Translations under genes and position numbers: made by a program
The notes under the pieces: model-generated
Databases searched by the model: none
Told to the model about the DNA's origin: nothing
The model's input: only the letters and a program-made list of their open reading frames with translations
Assembly: GCF_016482685.1 (NCBI RefSeq)
Contig: NZ_JACYHF010000007.1
Location: forward strand, 186,001 to 250,000
Direction of reading: 5' to 3'
Length of the DNA: 64,000 bases
From: Streptomyces sp. DSM 110735
GTDB taxonomy: Bacteria > Actinomycetota > Actinomycetes > Streptomycetales > Streptomycetaceae
In this document: piece after piece, positions 9,243-17,781 of the stretch
Layout: each line of letters opens with the position of its first letter
Numbering within the stretch: position 1 is the stretch's first letter

Positions 9243-10865
9243 TCAGCCGACCTTGATCTCGTTGTAGACGGGGACGCTGAACGGGTTGAGTTCCACACCC
9301 GAGAGCCGCTCGGAGTAGCCCGCGCTGCCGTTCTGGTACCAGAGCGGGATGGCGGCCATGTGGTCCCGCACCACCTCCTCTGCCTGCTGGAAGGTGGCGA
9401 CCGACTTGGCGGTGTCCGTCTCGGCGTTGGCACGGTCCACGAGCTGGTCGAACTGGGCGTTGTCCCACTTGCCGTCGTTGGAGGAGGCGTCGGTGTAGTA
9501 GAGCGGCTGGAGGAAGTTCTGGATCAGCGGGTAGTCCATCTGCCAGCCCGCCCGGAAGGGACCGGTCATCTTGTGCTGCCCGAGCTGGTTGCGGAAGTCG
9601 GCGAAGGTGCCGACCGGGTTGCCGACGCAGGCGTCGTCCTTGCCGAGCGCCTTGTTGACGGAGTTGCAGACGGCGTCGATCCACTCCTTGTGGGAGCCCG
9701 TGTCGGCGTTGTAGGTGATCTTCACCTGACCGCCGGGAATGCCGCCGCCCTCCTTGACCAGCCGCTTCGCCTCCGCGGGGTCGTACTCGCAGGCGTGCCC
9801 GCACAGCCCCTCCTTGAAGCCGCCCTCCTTGCCGAGCACCGGTGAGGTCCAGTCGGTGGCGGGGGTGCGGGTCTGCCGGAAGATCGTGTCGGTGATCTGC
9901 TTCCGGTTGATCGCCATGGAGAGCCCGGTGCGCACCTTCTCGGCGCCGGGCGTGTTCCAGCGGGCGTCGTAGAACGGGAAGGCGAGCGTCTGGATGATCC
10001 CGGCGGGGGTGTTGATGTACCGGTCCCCGAGGTCGGTCTTCACGTTCCTGAGCTGGGCGGCGGGGATGTCGTCGACCAGGTCGAGGTTGCCGGCCATCAG
10101 GTCGGTGTAGGCGGTGTTGTTGTCGGTGTAGACCTTGAGGTCCACACCGTCGTTGAGCGCCTTGTCGGGACCGGGATAGGCGTCCCACTTCTTCAGGTTC
10201 ATCTGGGAGCCCTTGGTGTACGCCTCGATCGTGTAAGGACCGTTGCCGACCGGTCTCTTCAGCCAGGCGGCGTGGTCGGTGAAGAAGGCGCGGGGCAGCG
10301 GGGCGAAGGCGGCGTAGCCGAGGGTGTCGGGGAAGCCGGAGAACGTCTGACCGAGGGTGACGGTGAAGGTGTGGTCGTCCACCACCTTCAGCCCGGAAAG
10401 GGTGTCGGCGCTCTGCCTGCCGCTCTCGGGGTGGACCTTGTCGTAGCCCTCGATGTAGCCGAAGAAGTACGCGTTCTTCTGGTTGTTCTTGAGGCTCGCG
10501 CCGTAGTTCCAGGCGTCCACGAAGGAGCGGGCGGTCACCTTCTCGCCGTTGGAGAAGGTCCAGCCGTCCTTGACCTTGACGGTGAAGTGCCGGGAGTCGC
10601 TCGTGTCGATGCTCCGCGCGAGCATGTCGGTGGCGGCGCCGGTCCTCGGGTCGTACTTCTTCAGCCCCCGGAAGACCATGTCGAGCACCTTGCCGCCCTG
10701 CACCTCGTTGGTGTTGGCGGGCTCCAGCGGGTTCTGCGGGTCGCCCCAGGACGAACTCAGCACCCCGCCGCTCCCCGCCCCGCTCCCTCCGCCCGCGCAG
10801 CCCGTGGCGACGAACGCCAGCACGAGAACACCGGCGGCCAGCCGGGGGCGCGCGGATGGGCCCAT
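9243..10865 (-). CDS. Peptide ABC transporter substrate-binding lipoprotein, operon 1
   Basis: A 540-residue SBP_bac_5 family protein, first gene of operon 1. The start ATG 10865 has an AGGAGGCACCC leader. It is followed by a lipoprotein signal peptide with lipobox VATGC (Cys23), so the mature protein is anchored outside the cell. Family landmarks include WTFSNGEKVTARSF and VGNGPYTIEAYT. The mature start (SSSWGDPQNPLEPANTNE) resembles oligopeptide-binding proteins of the BldKB group, although the real substrate cannot be read from sequence. The frame remains open upstream to 10985, with a short internal peptide repeat that I treat as untranslated leader. Confidence 0.92.
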   Translation of the reverse strand: MGPSARPRLAAGVLVLAFVATGCAGGGSGAGSGGVLSSSWGDPQNPLEPANTNEVQGGKVLDMVFRGLKKYDPRTGAATDMLARSIDTSDSRHFTVKVKDGWTFSNGEKVTARSFVDAWNYGASLKNNQKNAYFFGYIEGYDKVHPESGRQSADTLSGLKVVDDHTFTVTLGQTFSGFPDTLGYAAFAPLPRAFFTDHAAWLKRPVGNGPYTIEAYTKGSQMNLKKWDAYPGPDKALNDGVDLKVYTDNNTAYTDLMAGNLDLVDDIPAAQLRNVKTDLGDRYINTPAGIIQTLAFPFYDARWNTPGAEKVRTGLSMAINRKQITDTIFRQTRTPATDWTSPVLGKEGGFKEGLCGHACEYDPAEAKRLVKEGGGIPGGQVKITYNADTGSHKEWIDAVCNSVNKALGKDDACVGNPVGTFADFRNQLGQHKMTGPFRAGWQMDYPLIQNFLQPLYYTDASSNDGKWDNAQFDQLVDRANAETDTAKSVATFQQAEEVVRDHMAAIPLWYQNGSAGYSERLSGVELNPFSVPVYNEIKVG

Positions 10866-10873
10866 GGGTGCCT

Positions 10874-10927
10874 CCTTGTGAGGGGTGCCGTCCCGGTCGT
10901 CCTTGTGAGGGTGCCCTTCCCGGTCGT
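10874..10927. repeat. 27-bp direct tandem duplication in operon 1 leader
   Basis: Two abutting 27-bp copies (10874-10900 and 10901-10927). Each begins ccttgtgagg and ends cccggtcgt, with a few differences in the middle. They lie immediately upstream of the ribosome-binding site of the operon 1 binding protein, on the minus strand. In frame they would encode a repeated DDREGHPHK/DDRDGTPHK peptide, but no start supports that. Confidence 0.75.
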
Positions 10928-11193
10928 CCCGGTTCCGGACAGTCGTCCCGCTTCCGAATATCGGCGCGCGCCGGGTCCGTCGCACGCGCAGGCGCCCGTC
11001 TGCGGGTGCCGCTTCGCTCGTTCGGGTTGCGTGATTGCTCCGAGCTGTCGCGCACCGGCTCCGACCGGGCGCGCGATGTCGTACGCATGTGCCGTCAGCC
11101 CCTCACCAGCAGGTCTTCACCGGTCTGGACCAATGTCCGCGACACCCCCGCTCACCTGGGCTTTTCCGCAGGCCACAGCGGGTCTTGGGACCG

Positions 11194-11222
11194 TTGACGC
11201 GTGCAGATCACCCTGATAGACA
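11194..11222 (+). promoter_or_regulatory. Predicted housekeeping-sigma promoter of peptide operon 2
   Basis: A -35 box TTGACG (11194-11199) and a -10 box TAGACA (11217-11222) are separated by 17 bp, close to the HrdB consensus. The promoter points at the operon 2 binding-protein gene about 130 bp downstream. It is the clearest promoter in the window. Confidence 0.7.
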
Positions 11223-11349
11223 AGCTCATCACTTTCGGCCGACGGCATACCGCCGGCCGTGACCGGGCAGTCCAACAAGCGGTTTCCGTGCGAGCGATGA
11301 CGTGAGGTCACGACCTATGAGCACACACGGCCAGTACGGAGGACGAGAG

Positions 11350-13185
11350 TTGACGCCAAGACGCCCGTGGTCCCCGGTGCGCCGCCTGACCGCCGCCGCC
11401 GCGGCCGCCCTGACGGTCACGGCGGGACTCGTCACGCCGCTCGCTCCGACGCCCCAGCGCGCCGAGGCGGCGCCCGAGGGCAAGACGCTCACCGTGGCGG
11501 TCGCGCAGAGCGTCGACTCGCTCAGCCCCTTCCTGGCGGTGCGCCTGGTCAGCACGAGCATCCTGCGGCTGACGTACGAGTACCTGACCGACTACGACCC
11601 GGGCGACGGCCACCCGATCCCCGGTCTCGCCACCCAGTGGAAGCCGTCGGCCGACAAGCTCACCTGGACCTACACGATCCGCTCCGACGCCAAGTGGACG
11701 GACGGACAGAAGGTCACCGCCCAGGACGCGGCGTGGACCTTCAACAAGATGATGACCGACGAGGCGGCGGCGACCGCCAACGGCGGCTTCGTCACGAACT
11801 TCCGCAAGGTGTCGGCGCCCAGCCCCGACAAGCTGGTCATCGAGCTGAAGAAGCCGCAGGCCACGATGACCGCCCTGGACGTCCCGATCGTGCCCGAGCA
11901 CGTGTGGAAGAACGTCAGCGACATCGCCAAGTTCAACAACGACAAGAAGTTCCCCATCGTCGGTGACGGTCCCTTCACCCTCACCTCCTACCGCCCCGAC
12001 AGCTACGTCCGGCTGAAGGCGAACAAGAGCTTCTGGCGCGGCGCCCCCAAGTTCGACAACCTGGTCTTCAAGTACTACAAGGACCAGGACGCCGCCGTCG
12101 CCGCCCTCCGCAAGGGCGAGGTCTCCTTCGTCGCCGGGTCGCCGTCCCTGACCCCGGCACAAGCCGCCTCCCTCAAGGGCCAGCCGGACATTCACCTGAA
12201 CGAGGCGCCGGGGCGCCGCTTCTACGCCCTCGCCGTCAACCCGGGCGCCCGCGCCAAGAACGGCGAGAAGTTCGGCGACGGCGACCCCTCGCTGCTCGAC
12301 CCGCGGGTGCGCCAGGCACTCTTCATGGCGGTCGACCGCAAGACCCTCGTCGACAAGGTCTTCCAGGGCCACGCCGCCCAGGGCGAGGGCTACATCCCGC
12401 CCCGCTTCTCCTCGTACTTCTGGAAGCCCTCCGCCGGTCAGGAGCGGGGCTACGACCCCGCCGCGGCGGGGCGCCTGCTCGACAAGGCGGGCTACAAGAA
12501 GAACGCCGACGGCAAGCGCACCGGCAAGAACGGCAAGCCGCTGGACTACCGCGTGCTGTGCCACGCCACCGACCCCAACGACAAGGCGGTCGGGCAGTAC
12601 CTCAAGGAGTGGTGGGGCAAGCTCGGCGTCGGCATGTCGCTCGACTGCCTCGACAACGTCACCGACCCCTGGCTCGCCGGCAAGTACGACCTCGCCTTCG
12701 ACGGCTGGTCCGTCAACCCCGACCCGGACTACGTCCTGTCCATCCACACCTGCGCCGCCCTGCCCGCCACCCCGAAGGACACCGGGCTCACCGACAACTT
12801 CATCTGCGACAAGAAGTTCGACGAGCTGTACGCGAAGCAGTTGGCCGAGTACGACTCCGCCAAGCGGGCTGAACTCGTCAAGCAGGCCGAGTCGCGGCTG
12901 TACGACACGGGGTACATGAACGTCATGGCGTACCCGAACGCGGTGGAGGCGTACCGCACCGACCAGATCAAGTCGATCGAGACCATGCCCAAGTCCGCGG
13001 GCAACATCTACGGCCAGGACGGCTACTGGAGCTGGTGGTCGGCGGTCCCGGCCGCCTCCCAGAAGTCGGAGGACTCCGGCTCGACCGGTGTCGTGGTCGG
13101 CGTCGTCGTCGGCGTGGTGGTCCTCGCCGGTGCCGCGTTCCTGTTCACCCGGCGGCGCCGCGCCTCCGCCGACGACCGCGAGTAG
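11350..13185 (+). CDS. Membrane-anchored peptide ABC substrate-binding protein, operon 2
   Basis: An SBP_bac_5 protein of about 611 residues if translation starts at TTG 11350, which has a GGAGGA ribosome-binding site; ATG 11317 and 11302 are in-frame alternatives. It begins with a Sec-type signal peptide (PVRRLTAAAAAALTVTAGLV..., cleavage after AEAA) that lacks a lipobox cysteine. The C-terminus instead has a hydrophobic helix (VVVGVVVGVVVLAGAAFLF) followed by a basic tail (TRRRRASADDRE). The binding domain is therefore tethered outside the membrane from its C-terminal end. This is unlike the lipoproteins of operons 1 and 3. Substrate inferred to be a peptide. Confidence 0.9.
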   Translation: MTPRRPWSPVRRLTAAAAAALTVTAGLVTPLAPTPQRAEAAPEGKTLTVAVAQSVDSLSPFLAVRLVSTSILRLTYEYLTDYDPGDGHPIPGLATQWKPSADKLTWTYTIRSDAKWTDGQKVTAQDAAWTFNKMMTDEAAATANGGFVTNFRKVSAPSPDKLVIELKKPQATMTALDVPIVPEHVWKNVSDIAKFNNDKKFPIVGDGPFTLTSYRPDSYVRLKANKSFWRGAPKFDNLVFKYYKDQDAAVAALRKGEVSFVAGSPSLTPAQAASLKGQPDIHLNEAPGRRFYALAVNPGARAKNGEKFGDGDPSLLDPRVRQALFMAVDRKTLVDKVFQGHAAQGEGYIPPRFSSYFWKPSAGQERGYDPAAAGRLLDKAGYKKNADGKRTGKNGKPLDYRVLCHATDPNDKAVGQYLKEWWGKLGVGMSLDCLDNVTDPWLAGKYDLAFDGWSVNPDPDYVLSIHTCAALPATPKDTGLTDNFICDKKFDELYAKQLAEYDSAKRAELVKQAESRLYDTGYMNVMAYPNAVEAYRTDQIKSIETMPKSAGNIYGQDGYWSWWSAVPAASQKSEDSGSTGVVVGVVVGVVVLAGAAFLFTRRRRASADDRE

Positions 13186-13231
13186 CCCATGGAACCGATG
13201 ATCCACCCGGCCCGGCGGCGGGCGGTGTCCG

Positions 13232-14296
13232 ATGGCCGCTGAACTCACCCCCGCCGAGGCCGGCGTCCCGGGTACCGCCGCCGTCACACCCGACATCGGC
13301 GGACCCCGGGCGCGCACCTGGCCCGGGTACGCCCGCTATGTCGCGGGCAAGCTCGGCGGCGCCGTCGTCTCGCTGTTCGCCGTCCTCGTCACCGGCTTCT
13401 TCCTGTTCCGGCTGATCCCCGGCGACCCGGTCAAGGCCATGACCGGCGGGCGCCGGGTCTCGACGGAACAGCTCGCCGTCTACCGGCGGGAGTTCGGACT
13501 CGACCTGCCGATGTGGCAGCAGTTCACGCAGTACTGCGGCAAGGCGCTCACCGGCGACCTGGGCACGTCGTACCAGTTCCACACCCCGGTCACCGACAAG
13601 ATCGCCGAGGCGCTGCCCCACACCCTGCTGCTCACCGGCACGGCGTTCGTCCTCTACACCGCCCTCGGCATGTACCTGGGCACCCGCTCCGCCTGGCGGC
13701 ACGGCGGTCTCGGGGACCGGCTCAACACCGGTCTGGCGCTGACCCTCTACTCGCTGCCGTCCTTCTGGCTCGGACTGCTGCTCATCATCGTGTTCTCGGT
13801 GGGGCTCGGACCGATCCCGGGGCTGTTCCCGACGGGCGGCATGGAGTCGGGCGACACGAGCGGCTTCGCGTACGTCCTCGACGTCGCCCACCACATGGTC
13901 CTGCCGGTGCTCACCCTGATCGCGGTCGAGTACGGACAGACGCTGCTGGTCACCCGTTCCGCCCTGCTGGACGAGATGGGCAGCGACTATCTGACGACGG
14001 CCCGCGCCAAGGGGCTGCGGGACGACCTGGTCCGCCGTCGGCACGCGGTGCCTAACGCCCTGCTGCCGACCGTCACCCTGGTGTTCGTCAACCTCGGGCG
14101 GACCGTCGCGGGCGTGATCCTGGTCGAGACCGTGTTCTCCTGGCCGGGTCTCGGCGGACTCTTCTACCAGGCCCTCAGCGTGCCCGATCTGCCCCTGGTG
14201 CAGGGGCTGTTCCTCCTCTTCGCCTCGGCGGTGATCGTCATGAACACCCTGGCCGATCTGGTCTACCCGCTGTTCGACCCCCGGGTGGGCCGATGA
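13232..14296 (+). CDS. Peptide ABC transporter permease (DppB-type), operon 2
   Basis: A 354-residue permease with a longer N-terminal leader (about 45 residues) than the operon 1 and 3 equivalents. It keeps the DppB pattern: first helix AGKLGGAVVSLFAVLVTGFFLF, then IPGDPV, and the coupling loop DYLTTARAKGLRDDLVRRRHAVPN. It overlaps the next permease gene by 4 bp (ATGA). With that gene it forms the channel of importer 2. Confidence 0.92.
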   Translation: MAAELTPAEAGVPGTAAVTPDIGGPRARTWPGYARYVAGKLGGAVVSLFAVLVTGFFLFRLIPGDPVKAMTGGRRVSTEQLAVYRREFGLDLPMWQQFTQYCGKALTGDLGTSYQFHTPVTDKIAEALPHTLLLTGTAFVLYTALGMYLGTRSAWRHGGLGDRLNTGLALTLYSLPSFWLGLLLIIVFSVGLGPIPGLFPTGGMESGDTSGFAYVLDVAHHMVLPVLTLIAVEYGQTLLVTRSALLDEMGSDYLTTARAKGLRDDLVRRRHAVPNALLPTVTLVFVNLGRTVAGVILVETVFSWPGLGGLFYQALSVPDLPLVQGLFLLFASAVIVMNTLADLVYPLFDPRVGR

Positions 14297-15234
14297 CCAC
14301 CACCGTCGCCGAACCGGGGTCAGGACCCGGACCCGGATCGGGACCCGGACCCCGGACGCTCGCCTGGCAGCGCCGCCGCCGCTCGGCGCTGCGGTTCTGG
14401 CGGCAGTACCGCACCCACCGCGCCGGAGTGCTCGGACTCGCCGCCCTCGTGCTGTTCGCGCTGATCGCCCTCACCGCGCCGCTCACCGTCGGCGCGGACG
14501 TGGCCCGGGTGACCGACGCTCCGGGCAACCCCCTGGAGGCGCCCAGTGGCCACTTCCCGCTCGGCACCGACCGGTTCGGGCGGAACCTGCTGGGGCTGGT
14601 GATCTGGGGCGCCCGGGTCTCCCTCCTGGTCGGGCTGCTCGCGGCGGTGCTGTCGGTGGCGATCGGCGCGGTCGTCGGGATCGTCGCCGGGCACTTCCGG
14701 GGCGCGTGGGCGACCGTGCTGATGCGGATCACCGACTGGTTCCTGGTGATGCCCACGCTGGTGCTCGCCATCGCGCTGGCCACCGTGATGTCCCGCTCGC
14801 TCGGCACGGTGATCCTCGCCATCGGCGTCACGACCTGGCCGACCACCGCCCGCCTGGTGCGGGCGCAGACGCTGGCCGTGGAGTCCCGCCCGTACATCGA
14901 GCGCGCCCGGGCGCTCGGCGGCGGTCACTGGCACGTCATGACCCGGCACGTGCTGCCCAACGTCATGCCGCTCGTGCTCGCGCAGACCACGCTGATGGTG
15001 TCCTCCTCCATCCTCGCCGAGGCGACGCTCGCCTTCCTCGGGCTCGGCGATCCGTCCGTCGTCTCCTGGGGCGGACTGCTCCAGGACGCGCGCGAGGCGG
15101 GCGCGGTGAGCGCGGGCGACTGGTGGTATCTCGTACCGCCCGGCATCGCGATCGCCCTGGTGGCGCTGGCGTTCACGCTGTGCGGGCGCGCCGTGGAGTC
15201 CGTCCTCAATCCCCGGCTGGGGGTGGCCCGTTGA
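14293..15234 (+). CDS. Peptide ABC transporter permease (DppC-type), operon 2
   Basis: A 313-residue permease. A Gly/Pro repeat-like leader (PGSGPGPGSGPGP) is followed by about six helices and the BPD_transp_1 region (PYIERARALGGGHWHVMTRH). The periplasmic-side motif LGTDRFGRNLLGLVIWGARVS is characteristic of DppC. It overlaps both neighbours by 4 bp, and its stop TGA lies inside the TTG start of the next gene. Confidence 0.93.
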   Translation: MTTTVAEPGSGPGPGSGPGPRTLAWQRRRRSALRFWRQYRTHRAGVLGLAALVLFALIALTAPLTVGADVARVTDAPGNPLEAPSGHFPLGTDRFGRNLLGLVIWGARVSLLVGLLAAVLSVAIGAVVGIVAGHFRGAWATVLMRITDWFLVMPTLVLAIALATVMSRSLGTVILAIGVTTWPTTARLVRAQTLAVESRPYIERARALGGGHWHVMTRHVLPNVMPLVLAQTTLMVSSSILAEATLAFLGLGDPSVVSWGGLLQDAREAGAVSAGDWWYLVPPGIAIALVALAFTLCGRAVESVLNPRLGVAR

Positions 15235-16247
15235 GCCTGCTCGAACTGCGGAACCTGACCGTGACGTACCCGGGCGGTGCCGCCGCCGTCCGGGGGGTGG
15301 ACCTGTCGGTGGCGGCGGGCGAGAAGCTCGGCATCGCCGGGGAGTCCGGCTGCGGCAAGTCCACGCTGGCGCTCGCCGCGCTGCGGCTGCTGCCGCCCGG
15401 CACCGAGGTGGGCGGGCAGATCCTGCTGGACGGCGAGGACATCCTGGCGATGCGCTGGGGCCGGGTGCGCGCGGTGCGCTGGGCGGGCGCGTCCATCGTC
15501 TTCCAGGGCGCCATGCACTCCCTCAACCCCGTGCACCGGGTGGGCGAGCAGATCGCGGAACCGATCCTGCTGCACAGCCGGGCGACGGCTGCCGCCGCGA
15601 AGAAGCGGACCGGTGAGTTGCTGGAGCAGGTCGGTCTGCCCGCCGCCCGCGCGACGGCGTACCCGCACGAACTCTCCGGCGGCCAGCGCCAGCGCGTCAT
15701 GATCGCCATGGCGCTCGCCTGCGACCCGCACCTGGTCGTCGCGGACGAGCCGACCACCGCGCTCGACGTGATGATCCAGGCGCAGATCCTGCGGCTGATC
15801 GAGCGGCTCGTCAGCGAGCAGGACGTCGCCCTGGTCATGATCAGCCACGATCTCGCGGTCCTCGCGGACACCTGCGACCGGCTCGCGGTGATGTACGCGG
15901 GCAGGGTCGTGGAGGAGGGTCCCGCCCGCGCCGTCCACGAGAACGCTCAACACCCCTACGCCCAGGCGCTGTCGGGGGCGTTCCCGCGCATCGGGGACCC
16001 CGCCTCCCGGTTCGCGCCGCGCGGGCTGCCCGGCGACCCGCCCGACCCGTTCGCGCTCCCCGCCGGGTGCGCCTTCCATCCGCGCTGCCCGGTGTCGCTG
16101 CCCGAGTGCGCCACGGAGGACCAGCCGCTGCGCGAGGCGGTGCCCGGGCGGGTGGCGGCGTGCGTCCACGTGGGGGCGCCGAGCGGGACCGCCGGGACGG
16201 TACGAGACGACGCGACGGAGCCGGAGAACACCGGGAGCACCCCATGA
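15231..16247 (+). CDS. Peptide ABC transporter ATP-binding protein (DppD-type), operon 2
   Basis: A 338-residue ATPase starting at TTG 15231, which overlaps the preceding stop (TTGA). Residues 38-46 are the Walker [10 protein letters not shown]; the signature is LSGGQRQR and Walker [12 protein letters not shown]. Four C-terminal cysteines ([16 protein letters not shown]...C) form the peptide-ATPase motif. Its own stop overlaps the next ATPase start by ATGA, so operon 2 is fully translationally coupled from the first permease onward. Confidence 0.93.
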   Translation: MSLLELRNLTVTYPGGAAAVRGVDLSVAAGEKLGIAGESGCGKSTLALAALRLLPPGTEVGGQILLDGEDILAMRWGRVRAVRWAGASIVFQGAMHSLNPVHRVGEQIAEPILLHSRATAAAAKKRTGELLEQVGLPAARATAYPHELSGGQRQRVMIAMALACDPHLVVADEPTTALDVMIQAQILRLIERLVSEQDVALVMISHDLAVLADTCDRLAVMYAGRVVEEGPARAVHENAQHPYAQALSGAFPRIGDPASRFAPRGLPGDPPDPFALPAGCAFHPRCPVSLPECATEDQPLREAVPGRVAACVHVGAPSGTAGTVRDDATEPENTGSTP

Positions 16248-17263
16248 CGACGACCGGTGAGCACTCCACACCGACGACCGAACCGCCCGCGCTGCTCAGC
16301 GCGCGCGACCTGCGCGTGGTCTTCCCCGGCCGGTCCGGGGCGGCGCCCGCGCGCGCCGTCGACCAGGTCGAGCTGGAGATCCGTCCGGGCGAGATCGTCG
16401 CGCTGGTCGGCGAGTCCGGCTGCGGCAAGTCCACGCTCGCCCGGGCGCTGCTCGGACTCGTGAAGCCGACGGCGGGCGAGGTGTCGTTCGCCGGGCGCCC
16501 GCTGGCGTACTCCACCCGCGCCCTGCGCGCCTACCGCCGCCGCGCCCAACTGGTCCTCCAGGACCCCATCGGCTCGCTCAACCCCCGGCACACGGTGTAC
16601 GACGCGGTGGCCGAGGGGCTGCGCGTCCACGGGCACTCCGGCGACGAGCGGGCGGCGGTCGCCGACGCGCTGTCCCGGGCGGGACTGCGCCCCCCGGAGC
16701 GGTTCTTCCTGCGCTACCCGCACGAGCTGTCCGGTGGCCAGCGCCAGCGCGTGGTCATCGCGGGCGCGCTGGTCCTGGAGCCCGAACTCCTCGTCGCCGA
16801 CGAGCCGGTGGCGTCCCTCGACGCCTCGGTGCGCGGCGAGATCCTGGACCTGCTGCTGCGCCTGCGCACCGAACTCGGTCTGGCCGCCCTGGTGGTGACC
16901 CACGACCTGGGACTCGCCTGGAACATCGCGGACCGGGTGGCGGTGATGTACCTCGGCCGGATCGTGGAGACGGGCGGGGTCGAACAGGTCCTCACCGCGC
17001 CCCGGCACCCGTACACCCGCGCCCTGTTGTCCGTCCTCCCGGACGCCCCCGGCGACCCCGTGATCCTCACCGGCGAACCCCCGGACCCCTCCCGCATCCC
17101 CACCGGCTGCCGCTTCCGCGCCCGCTGCCCGGTCCTGGCGAGCGGCGAGGCGGAACGCGCGGGCGTGGCGGACGCCTGCCGCACGGAGGACCCTGCGGTG
17201 CTCGACGCGGGACCCACCGCCCAGGCGGCGTGCCACTGGGTGCACGCGCAGGTGACGGCGTAG
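16244..17263 (+). CDS. Peptide ABC transporter ATP-binding protein (DppF-type), operon 2
   Basis: A 339-residue ATPase, the last gene of operon 2. ATG 16244 overlaps the previous stop. Walker A is GESGCGKST (about 57-65), signature LSGGQRQR, Walker B VADEPVASLD. The C-terminal extension has cysteines (TGCRFRARCP...ACRTED...AACHW). It ends only 7 bp from the convergent VOC gene, with no terminator visible between them. Confidence 0.93.
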   Translation: MTTTGEHSTPTTEPPALLSARDLRVVFPGRSGAAPARAVDQVELEIRPGEIVALVGESGCGKSTLARALLGLVKPTAGEVSFAGRPLAYSTRALRAYRRRAQLVLQDPIGSLNPRHTVYDAVAEGLRVHGHSGDERAAVADALSRAGLRPPERFFLRYPHELSGGQRQRVVIAGALVLEPELLVADEPVASLDASVRGEILDLLLRLRTELGLAALVVTHDLGLAWNIADRVAVMYLGRIVETGGVEQVLTAPRHPYTRALLSVLPDAPGDPVILTGEPPDPSRIPTGCRFRARCPVLASGEAERAGVADACRTEDPAVLDAGPTAQAACHWVHAQVTA

Positions 17264-17270
17264 GCGGCGG

Positions 17271-17663
17271 TCAGTCCTTCGGCGAGGCGACCAACTCGGC
17301 TTCGAAACCGTCCGAGTTGGCGAGGTAGGCGGCGTAGTGGTCGGGTCCGCCCGCGTGCGGATGGCGGTCGGGGAAGAGCAACTGCCAGCCGTGCTCGGGC
17401 GCCTGCGCCGCGAGGACGTCGACCTCGGTGGGCGTCCCCGCGTGGAAGGCGAGGTGGTTGAGCCCGGGGCGCAGCCGGTCGTGCCCGGTGCCGCGCAGCG
17501 CCGGTGACCGCTCGACGACGACGTACGTCGGTCCAAGCCGCCAACTGCGCCCGTGCTCCCAGCTCTGGTACGGCTCGTAGCCGAGGCGGCCGAGCAGCCA
17601 GCCCCACTCGGTCTCGGCGCGGGGCAGGTCGGGCACCCACAGCTCGACGTGGTGCAGGGTCAT
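17271..17663 (-). CDS. VOC (glyoxalase/bleomycin-resistance) family protein
   Basis: A 130-residue VOC-fold protein. It has the N-terminal MTLHHVELWVPDLPRAETEWGWLLG strand-helix pattern, with His at positions 4-5 as candidate metal ligands. A second half contains NHLAFHAGTPTEVDVL and ends FEAELVAS with the usual C-terminal glutamate. The family spans metal-dependent lyases, dioxygenases and drug-binding proteins; the substrate here is unknown. It sits alone between two transporter operons, facing the end of operon 2. Confidence 0.88.
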   Translation of the reverse strand: MTLHHVELWVPDLPRAETEWGWLLGRLGYEPYQSWEHGRSWRLGPTYVVVERSPALRGTGHDRLRPGLNHLAFHAGTPTEVDVLAAQAPEHGWQLLFPDRHPHAGGPDHYAAYLANSDGFEAELVASPKD

Positions 17664-17725
17664 CGCGCGACTCCAGCGAAGCTCTCGGGGGAACGGCTCT
17701 CAAAGACAGGTTCCCGGAAAACGCC

Positions 17726-17767
17726 GTGTTCCCGGCGCCCTCTCCGTCGAGGGCACCGGGAACACGA
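17726..17767 (-). terminator. Terminator of peptide operon 3
   Basis: An 18-bp stem (cgtgttcccggcgccctc at 17726-17743 against gagggcaccgggaacacg at 17750-17767, one G-U pair) with a 6-nt loop. It lies 15 bp after the stop of the last operon 3 gene on the minus strand. A strong factor-independent terminator without a T tract. Confidence 0.85.
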
Positions 17768-17781
17768 CGAGCCGGGGCGGG

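Larger units (their letters stand above)
10866..11349. other. Divergent intergenic region between peptide operons 1 and 2
   Basis: About 480 bp without a convincing gene. It holds a 27-bp tandem duplication next to the operon 1 start (10874-10927) and a near-consensus promoter for operon 2 (11194-11222). Two short open frames run through it, but they lack ribosome-binding sites and normal codon bias. Confidence 0.6.

Noticed and set aside
7582..11088. A 1168-codon minus-strand frame overlapping operon 1 in another phase.
   Set aside because: The true frame encodes clear permease and binding proteins; this one is Arg/Pro-rich noise.
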